From NCBI GenBank assembly GCA_050330635.1, contig JBHJNQ010000004.1, positions 1 to 64,000 of the forward strand: a stretch of DNA of 64,000 nucleotides, read 5' to 3'. Each line of letters begins with the position of its first letter. Within the stretch, counting starts at the first letter, position 1. The translations under genes and the position numbers were made by a program. A model generated the notes under the pieces. It saw nothing but the letters and a program-made list of their open reading frames with translations. It did not search any database and was not told where the DNA came from. This document shows, in pieces, positions 57,801 through 64,000 of this stretch. This DNA comes from CADEDH01 sp050330635 (GTDB lineage Bacteria; Actinomycetota; Acidimicrobiia; Acidimicrobiales; SZUA-35).

Positions 57801-59469
57801 TTCCCCGTGGCTCGACGAGCTGCCCGCCCACCTCCCCCTCGACGTCGTGGCCCACCACCCCCACGGGGGCATCACGCTCGGCCTCGTCGACGACCCGGCG
57901 GCCCAGGCCCAGCACCCCGCCGTGGTCGATCTCGACGGGGGCGGCGGCCTGCTCGTGTTCGGCACCGGGGGAGCGGGCAAGACGACGGCCCTGGTCACCT
58001 TGGCGGTGAGCGCCGCCCTCCACGACGCCGAGCACGGGGCCGGCGACCTCACCGTCGTCGGCCTCGACTTCGCCTCCCGCCGACTGGCCGTGCTCGATGC
58101 TCTCCCGGCCTGTCGGATCGTGGCCGGGGGCGACGACCTGGAGGCCGTGACCCGGGTCATCGCCTCGCTCGACGAGGAGCTGGGCCGGCGCCGGGCGGCC
58201 GTGGCCGAACGGGCCGGCGACGGTGACCCGCTCCGCTTCTCCCCGGTCCTGGTCCTCATCGACGACTACGGCAACCTGGCCCAGACGTTCGAGGGCGCAG
58301 GGGCCGGGGCCGTCCTCTACTCCTGGCTCGAGACGCTCAACCGGATCGTGGTCGACGGTCGAGGGGTGGGGATCCACCCCGCCATCACCGCCACCCGCCG
58401 GGCCGTGGTCAAGCCCGGGGTGCTGGCCGCCATCAGCAACCGGATCGTGCTCCGCCAGGCCGATCCCGCCGGCTACGTGGAGCTAGGACTCCCGGGCACC
58501 CTCGCCGCCGCCGATCTCGCCCCCGGGCGGGGCTTCACCGAGCGCGGCCTGGCCGTCCAGGTGGCGACGGTCGTGCCGTCGTCCGGCCCGACTTCGCCGG
58601 GCGACGAACGCCAGGCCCTGACCAGCCTCTTCCCGCCACCGTGCGTCGGTGCCGCCGGTTCCCCACCGGTGGGGGACGAGATCGTCGGGTCCGCACTTCC
58701 CGCCCACCTGGAGGAAGCGGCCGGGCCCCGCCCACCGCTGTCCATCTCGCTCGGTGTCGCCGACCTCGACCACCACGAGGTCGTCGTCGACCTCGCCCTC
58801 CACGACCTGGTCGTCGTGGGCGATCCCCGGTCGGGGCGCAGCACGGCACTGGCCACCGTGGCCGGTCAGGCGCTGAGGGCGGGCTGCGAGCTGTGGGTGG
58901 TCGGAAGCAGCGCCTCCCCACTGCGTCGCCTCCCCGCCACCCCCGCTGGCTCCCCCGCTGGCGCCGCCACCGCCACCGCCGCCTTCGGGCGGGCGGCCGA
59001 CGTCGTCCCGGCCCTCGAGCGACTGGCCGAGCTGGAACACCCCGTCGACCACCCGCCCGGTGCCCGTCACCGCCGGGTGCTGATCGTCGACGACATCGAT
59101 CTGCTCGACGACCCGGTGCTCGACCCGGTGTGCGGACGGCTGCTCGCCGCCGGTGTCCGCTACGTGGTGTCCAGCGCCGCCGTGAAGGGTTACAGCACCA
59201 ACCCGCTGATCCAGAACATGCGCAAGGCCCGGGCCGTGCTCCACCTGCGCCCTCCCGGGGCCCGCGAGGTCCAGGAGCTGACCGGCTGCCTGCCCCGGCT
59301 CCGCCCCGGCCTGACCCTCGTCGCCGGTCGTGGGGTGCTCGTCGTCGACCGTCAGCCCGTCGTCGTCCAGGTGGCAGAGGGGGGCGCCGGGGCGGGGGCG
59401 ACGACCGCAGGGCCGCTCACTCGATGCCGTGCTCCAGGGCGTCGCGGATCAGCTCCTGCTTGCGGCTGA
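54853..59469 (+). CDS. FHA-domain FtsK/SpoIIIE-type T7SS ATPase (EssC/EccC-like)
   Basis: 1538 residues from GTG 54853. N-terminal ubiquitin-like part, then an FHA domain ('LELIVRSGPDVGRRWVLDPSVTPLLGRDRGC', 'VGRRHARLSVDG'), two membrane helices near residues 275-315 and a DUF-type linker. Three ATPase cores follow: first with Walker A 'IGGTSGSGKSELLSAL' and B 'ALVIVVDEFATLVKE'; second with 'VFGTGGAGKTTALVTL' and 'VLVLIDDYGNLAQ'; third with 'VVGDPRSGRSTALATV', where Lys is replaced by Arg, and 'VLIVDDIDLLDDP'. This is the EssC plan (FHA, TM2, three FtsK domains), with EccC-like ATPases powering ESX secretion. Other Ess/Ecc genes are not in the window. The 3' end overlaps the response regulator gene by 53 bp. 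Confidence 0.85.
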   Translation: MELLLRLIGGRSPGPTVVDVMVRLEPEHTVAELGRALGPWFWPGAAGEATLARAATGEILDPARSMAEIGLLSGEAVRIGKLRRHPSTGLSDRPVAGGYRAASHPSDAPAAGADRPALELIVRSGPDVGRRWVLDPSVTPLLGRDRGCALVFDDPTVGRRHARLSVDGTGCVLRPGPEAPTPPTVDGVPIAGPHTLGAGELVRLGATTFTVGPRLVPSPSGPGSSGVGGPAPGGPGELGTVAFHRTPYYPTPVEQRRFDPLDEIPDRPEPIRFAYLAALAPLVVGVVLALVYSPRFLLFAALSPVVAIAGHVEQRRRARSRYGRGEERYRRLLARRRHEIADALGQERHRRRCSAPDLAELIDRARRRSVELWVRDRSAPDFLTLRLGLGDIPAAVTVTRERRGDERLRDELEAELAELDVLRDVPVTLDLGRHPVVALVGRAADVGPLAASLVCQAACLHSPEDLVIASIGAGGAGPERWLRWLPHTRAASAPVGGDLVTGRSDGDTLLRALLAAAAERVDRPDRTIDRRWPRLLLVVDRAAEPDPVLLSRLLDVGPAAGFVFLWLTDDAGRVPRQAVAVVTCASLVGGGRSLLAPTDPDLAPIALEIDRASPAAVDDAARCLAAVRDASSVTGSTMVARLVTLDETFGRAVTPDWIEQRWRRSRSHHLPAPVGRTADAPLVLDLVEHGPHGLIGGTSGSGKSELLSALVAGLVACNPPRAVNVLFIDYKGGAASDPFVGLPHTVGVVTNLDALLARRALTSLRAELDRRMDLLQGRARDLAEMIERYPDEAPPALVIVVDEFATLVKEIPDFVTGVVDIAQRGRSLGIHLLLATQRPSGAVNDNILANTNLRISLRMLDGAESSAVIGTADAAAIPNPLKGRGLARLGPGELVTFQTAWTAAPVAADGGPAPIAVSALVPGSTGPPATVRPSPVTDPAPAPAERPEPARDRQPVGGTGTQLDALLGAVRIAARATGETRARSPWLDELPAHLPLDVVAHHPHGGITLGLVDDPAAQAQHPAVVDLDGGGGLLVFGTGGAGKTTALVTLAVSAALHDAEHGAGDLTVVGLDFASRRLAVLDALPACRIVAGGDDLEAVTRVIASLDEELGRRRAAVAERAGDGDPLRFSPVLVLIDDYGNLAQTFEGAGAGAVLYSWLETLNRIVVDGRGVGIHPAITATRRAVVKPGVLAAISNRIVLRQADPAGYVELGLPGTLAAADLAPGRGFTERGLAVQVATVVPSSGPTSPGDERQALTSLFPPPCVGAAGSPPVGDEIVGSALPAHLEEAAGPRPPLSISLGVADLDHHEVVVDLALHDLVVVGDPRSGRSTALATVAGQALRAGCELWVVGSSASPLRRLPATPAGSPAGAATATAAFGRAADVVPALERLAELEHPVDHPPGARHRRVLIVDDIDLLDDPVLDPVCGRLLAAGVRYVVSSAAVKGYSTNPLIQNMRKARAVLHLRPPGAREVQELTGCLPRLRPGLTLVAGRGVLVVDRQPVVVQVAEGGAGAGATTAGPLTRCRAPGRRGSAPACG

Positions 59470-59949
59470 GGTGCAGCTTGCCGAGGATGTTGCGGCCCGC
59501 TCGGACAGCGGTTGGTACCCTCCGGCGTCCTTGCTCATCCGCCGGAACTCGCCGAGCACCAGGCTGGCCAGGGCGGGCGAGAACACCGGTTCGCCGTGGG
59601 CGGCCTTCCACAGCGCCAGGCGCAGCTCCTCCGGCGGGGTCGACTTCACCAGGTAGCCGCAGGCCCCGGCGGCGACGGCGTCGAGGAGATCGCGTTCGGC
59701 CTCCGACACGGTCAGCATGACGATGTTCGACAGCTCCCCGCACTCCCGGGCCACCCGGAGACCGCCGCCGTTCGGCATGTTGAGGTCGCAGACGACGAGG
59801 TCGGGTCTCGTCCTCGTGATCACGGTCACCGCCTGGTCGGCATCGCCCGCCTCCCCCACGACGTGGAAGTTGGCGCCCAGGTCGGCCCGCACCCCCGAAC
59901 GCCAGATCGGATGGTCGTCGGCCAGCACCACGGTCACCCTGGACGTCAT
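59417..59949 (-). pseudogene. NarL/FixJ response regulator with HTH deleted
   Basis: The receiver domain is intact from ATG 59949: 'TVVLADDHPIWRSGVRADL' (acid pair), phospho-Asp in 'PDLVVCDLNMPNGGGL', Thr/Lys in 'IVMLTVSEAERDLLDAVAAGACGYLVKSTPPEEL'. After 'YQPLSERA' the frame goes into nonsense and stops at 59449; in the next frame the very end of a LuxR-type HTH is found ('RNILGKLHLSRKQELIRDALEHGIE', stop 59417). About 30 codons of the HTH with the recognition helix are missing. It can still be phosphorylated but should not bind DNA. ATG overlaps the kinase stop. Confidence 0.75.
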
Positions 59950-60613
59950 GCCCATATCCTTATCTCGGTTCCCCGCCCCGGTCGACCATCGACCTCGATC
60001 CGCCCGCCCACCTCGGCCATCCGGTCACCGATCGAACGGCGGATGCCCTCACCCGACACCACCGACGCCGGGTCGAAGCCGCAGCCGTCGTCCTTGGCCA
60101 GGGCCACCAGCTCGTCGTCGTCCGACCGGCGCTGGATGACCGCCAGGGTCTGGAGCACGCCGTCGTGGAGGGTGCGGGCCACCTCCTCCCGGGCCCGGAA
60201 GTCGGAGATGGAACGGTCGGCCTCCTCGAGCCGATGGACCAGGTAGCCGACCACCCAGCCGGTCACGGCCAGGAGCACCGTGGTCGACAGGCCCCGGAAC
60301 GCCGCCTCGGACGCCCCGGTGAACGGGAGCAGCCCGACGTAGCGGGCCAGCCCCATGCCGGCCCCGGTGACGACCGCCGGCCGCCGGCGAGGGCGACCGT
60401 GGCCACGGCGGCCACGACCCACACCGACGGCAGGGTCTGGGGGTGGTCGCCCGACCCGAAGACCCAGGTGTCGGCGATCAACATCGTGGTACCGATGGCG
60501 ATCTCGGCCATCACCGGGGCCGGGCGCAGCAGCAGGTCGGGATCGCGCTGGTACAGGGCGTTGAGGACGGCGGTCACGGCGACCGCCGCGGCGGCGAGCG
60601 CCAGACCCACCAC
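59946..60613 (-). pseudogene. NarL-type sensor histidine kinase, frameshifted and internally deleted
   Basis: GTG at 60613 begins a membrane N-terminus ('VVGLALAAAAVAVTAVLNAL', 'PVMAEIAIGTTMLIADTWVFG') in one frame to about 60385. Then the sense continues in another as 'AVVTGAGMGLARYVGLLPFTG', 'VLLAVTGWVVGYLVHRLEEA'. The HisKA_3 box follows ('EEVARTLHDGVLQTLAVIQ') with the phospho-accepting His. From 'DELVALAKDD' it jumps to 'GCGFDPA', 'GEGIRRSIGDRMAEVGGRIEV': about 90 residues with the N box of the ATPase are absent. No activity is expected. Confidence 0.7.
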
Positions 60614-60639
60614 GACGACGGGGTCGGTCGGGGCCGGCG

Positions 60640-61635
60640 TCAGGCGACCTGGACCGCCCGCACCGAGTCGAGCAGGTGTTGCGCGGTATCGGCCAGCGCC
60701 CGCCCGGCCCGGTTCTCGGCAACGGCCAGGATCTCCGACCGTGCCCGCTCGACGAATCCGGTGGCGACCGTCAGGGCCGACTCGATACCCGGGCCCTCCC
60801 GCACGATCTGGATGGCCCGCAGCCGGTCGTCCTCGGTCAACCCGTCGAGAAGCAGCTCCCGTAGTCGGACCCCGACCGGGGAGGCGAGGGTGTGGATGAC
60901 CGGCAGCGAGTACACGCCCTCGAGCATGTCCTTGCCCGCCGGCTTGCCGAGCTGCTCGTCGGTGGCGATCACGTCGAGGATGTCGTCGATCACCTGGAAG
61001 CCCATGCCGTACAGCTTGCCGAACTCGGTCAGCCGCTCGATGGCCGGACGGTCGCGGCCGCCGACGATGCCGCCGATGCGGGTGGCGGCGGAGAACAGGC
61101 TGGCCGTCTTGCCGGCGATCGACGGGAAGTACTGCTCCTCGGTGCGGTTCACGTCGTAGAGGGTCTGCAGCTCGGCCACCTGGCCCCGGCACAGATCGCC
61201 GATGGTCCGGGCCAGGAGGCCCGCCACCTCGGTTCCGAGGCCGGCGGCGATCTCCGATGCCTTGGCCAGGAGGAAGTCGCCGGCCAGGATGGCCCGCAGG
61301 TTGCCCCACCGGGCGTTGACGCTGGCCACCTGGCGCCGGATCTGGGCCTCGTCCATGACGTCGTCGTGGTAGAGGGAACCCACCTGCACCAGTTCCACGG
61401 CGACCCCGCCCCGCACCACGTCGTCGGGCACCGGGACCCCGTCGGGAAGGCCGGTGGCGGCGGCCGTCACCGTGAACAGCGGCCGCTGCCGCTTCCCCCC
61501 GGCCGTGATCAGGTGGGAGGCGATCTCCGTCAGGTAATCGTCGCCCTCGATCCTGACGGTGTCGCGGAGACACGCCTCGATGCGGGCAGCGTCGTCCGAC
61601 GCGGTCGGCAGGGTGTTGAGAGGACTGGTGGCCAC
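60640..61635 (-). CDS. Polyprenyl diphosphate synthase
   Basis: 331 residues from a GTG behind TACCTT-N6. First Asp-rich motif 'LYHDDVMDEAQIRR' (DDxxD), 'ITAGGKRQRPLFTV' (GGKR) at the start, second motif 'QVIDDILDVIATDEQLGKPAGKDMLEGVYSLPVIHTL'. This matches GrcC/IspB long-chain trans-prenyl synthases that make the menaquinone side chain. Chain length is set by the residues before the first DDxxD ('LVQVGSLYHDD'), consistent with a long product. It probably serves quinone or carotenoid synthesis. The broken kinase gene follows 26 bp after its stop. Confidence 0.92.
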   Translation of the reverse strand: MATSPLNTLPTASDDAARIEACLRDTVRIEGDDYLTEIASHLITAGGKRQRPLFTVTAAATGLPDGVPVPDDVVRGGVAVELVQVGSLYHDDVMDEAQIRRQVASVNARWGNLRAILAGDFLLAKASEIAAGLGTEVAGLLARTIGDLCRGQVAELQTLYDVNRTEEQYFPSIAGKTASLFSAATRIGGIVGGRDRPAIERLTEFGKLYGMGFQVIDDILDVIATDEQLGKPAGKDMLEGVYSLPVIHTLASPVGVRLRELLLDGLTEDDRLRAIQIVREGPGIESALTVATGFVERARSEILAVAENRAGRALADTAQHLLDSVRAVQVA

Positions 61636-61641
61636 CGCTAC

Positions 61642-61647
61642 AAGGTA
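61642..61647 (-). promoter_or_regulatory. -10 element TACCTT of the prenyl synthase
   Basis: Minus-strand TACCTT, 6 nt, then GTG 61635. Confidence 0.4.
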
Positions 61648-61848
61648 GGCCAGCGGCCCGCTCCATGGCTCAACCCACCTGATCCCACGATGGGGCCGTA
61701 GCCCTACCCACGGTCTACATTCGGGCCATGTCCCGCTGCGGAGGGAGGTACTGCTAGCAGGTCTGGCTCAGCATCGACCGCCCACGTGCCGACGAGGAGC
61801 GAGCCGGTTTCCGAGCCGACCGGCAAAAAGATCCACCGCCTGAGCTAG

Positions 61849-61854
61849 TAGGCT
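61849..61854 (+). promoter_or_regulatory. Candidate -10 element of clpC
   Basis: TAGGCT lies 40 nt before the ATG. An inverted repeat GCCGGT/ACCGGC (61803-61808, 61819-61824) sits near the -35 position. This gene therefore has a short leader with a ribosome binding site, unlike many neighbours. Confidence 0.3.
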
Positions 61855-61894
61855 GGTGGTCACCTCTCCTACGAACCCCATTCCGGGAGGATTC

Positions 61895-64000
<2,106 letters not shown>

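Noticed and set aside
61803..61824. Inverted repeat GCCGGT/ACCGGC before clpC as a ClgR or HspR operator
   Set aside because: It does not resemble known ClgR (GTTCGC-type) or HAIR sites; kept only as a note at the promoter.

Overview
The window is high-GC DNA (most codons end in G or C) from a bacterial chromosome. Gene content and order point to the Actinobacteria, most likely Acidimicrobiia or a relative. Supporting points are a mycobacterial-type Tad pilus cluster with a DUF4244 pilin, a SigR-like ECF sigma factor, ClpC, a DUF2342 metalloprotease beside tilS, and many apparently leaderless promoters (TANNNT 6-8 nt before the start codon). The class-level placement is an inference.

Layout. 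0-4.4 kb: end of a flavin monooxygenase, a luciferase-like oxidoreductase, a PspC protein, an N-demethylase-like protein, a DUF1206 membrane protein and remnants of lipid kinase/PAP2 genes. 4.6-8.5 kb: compact Tad pilus operon tadZ-A-B-C-flp-tadE. 8.7-21 kb: methyltransferase, MrfA-type helicase, a MazEF-like toxin-antitoxin pair, a photolyase-like protein with its domains in permuted order, an anti-sigma-type ATPase, nhaA, topA, tmk, holB. Tad cluster, helicase, topA and holB keep the order known from M. tuberculosis Rv3660c-Rv3644c. 21-28.2 kb: dioxygenase-like protein, a tiny secreted GGTWS peptide coupled to a GGDEF-EAL protein, hydrolase, enoyl-CoA hydratase, acyl-CoA dehydrogenase-like protein, and a decayed Phd/RelE pair.

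28.5-41.5 kb is a decayed integrative element of about 13 kb. It lies between a tRNA-Thr(CGT) gene and a perfect 43-bp copy of that tRNA's 3' end. Its cargo is regulator-transporter pairs (TetR/DUF3995, PadR/ABC exporter, HxlR/MFS), a sulfotransferase, an AlkC-type repair protein and a DUF4386 protein. At the tRNA end are 8-bp tandem repeats, a truncated rolling-circle Rep gene and frameshifted fragments. I see no integrase.

41.5-46.8 kb: YCII and VOC proteins, damaged wecB and wecG glycan genes and an acyl-CoA dehydrogenase. 46.9-54 kb: SigR-like sigma factor, a 42-residue membrane protein, metalloprotease, tilS, a folate cluster (folP-like, a PTP-fold protein without catalytic Cys, folB, folK), a lone ABC permease and nadC. 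54.1-59.5 kb: a two-gene type VII secretion-like locus, a tandem WXG100-like protein followed by a 1538-residue FHA-EssC ATPase. 59.4-61.6 kb: a two-component pair with both genes broken, then a polyprenyl synthetase. 61.9 kb to the end: clpC, cut by the window edge.

Several genes carry clean internal deletions or single frameshifts (lipid kinase, wecB, wecG, sensor kinase, response regulator). Either this lineage is losing accessory genes or part of the assembly is faulty; sequence alone cannot separate these.
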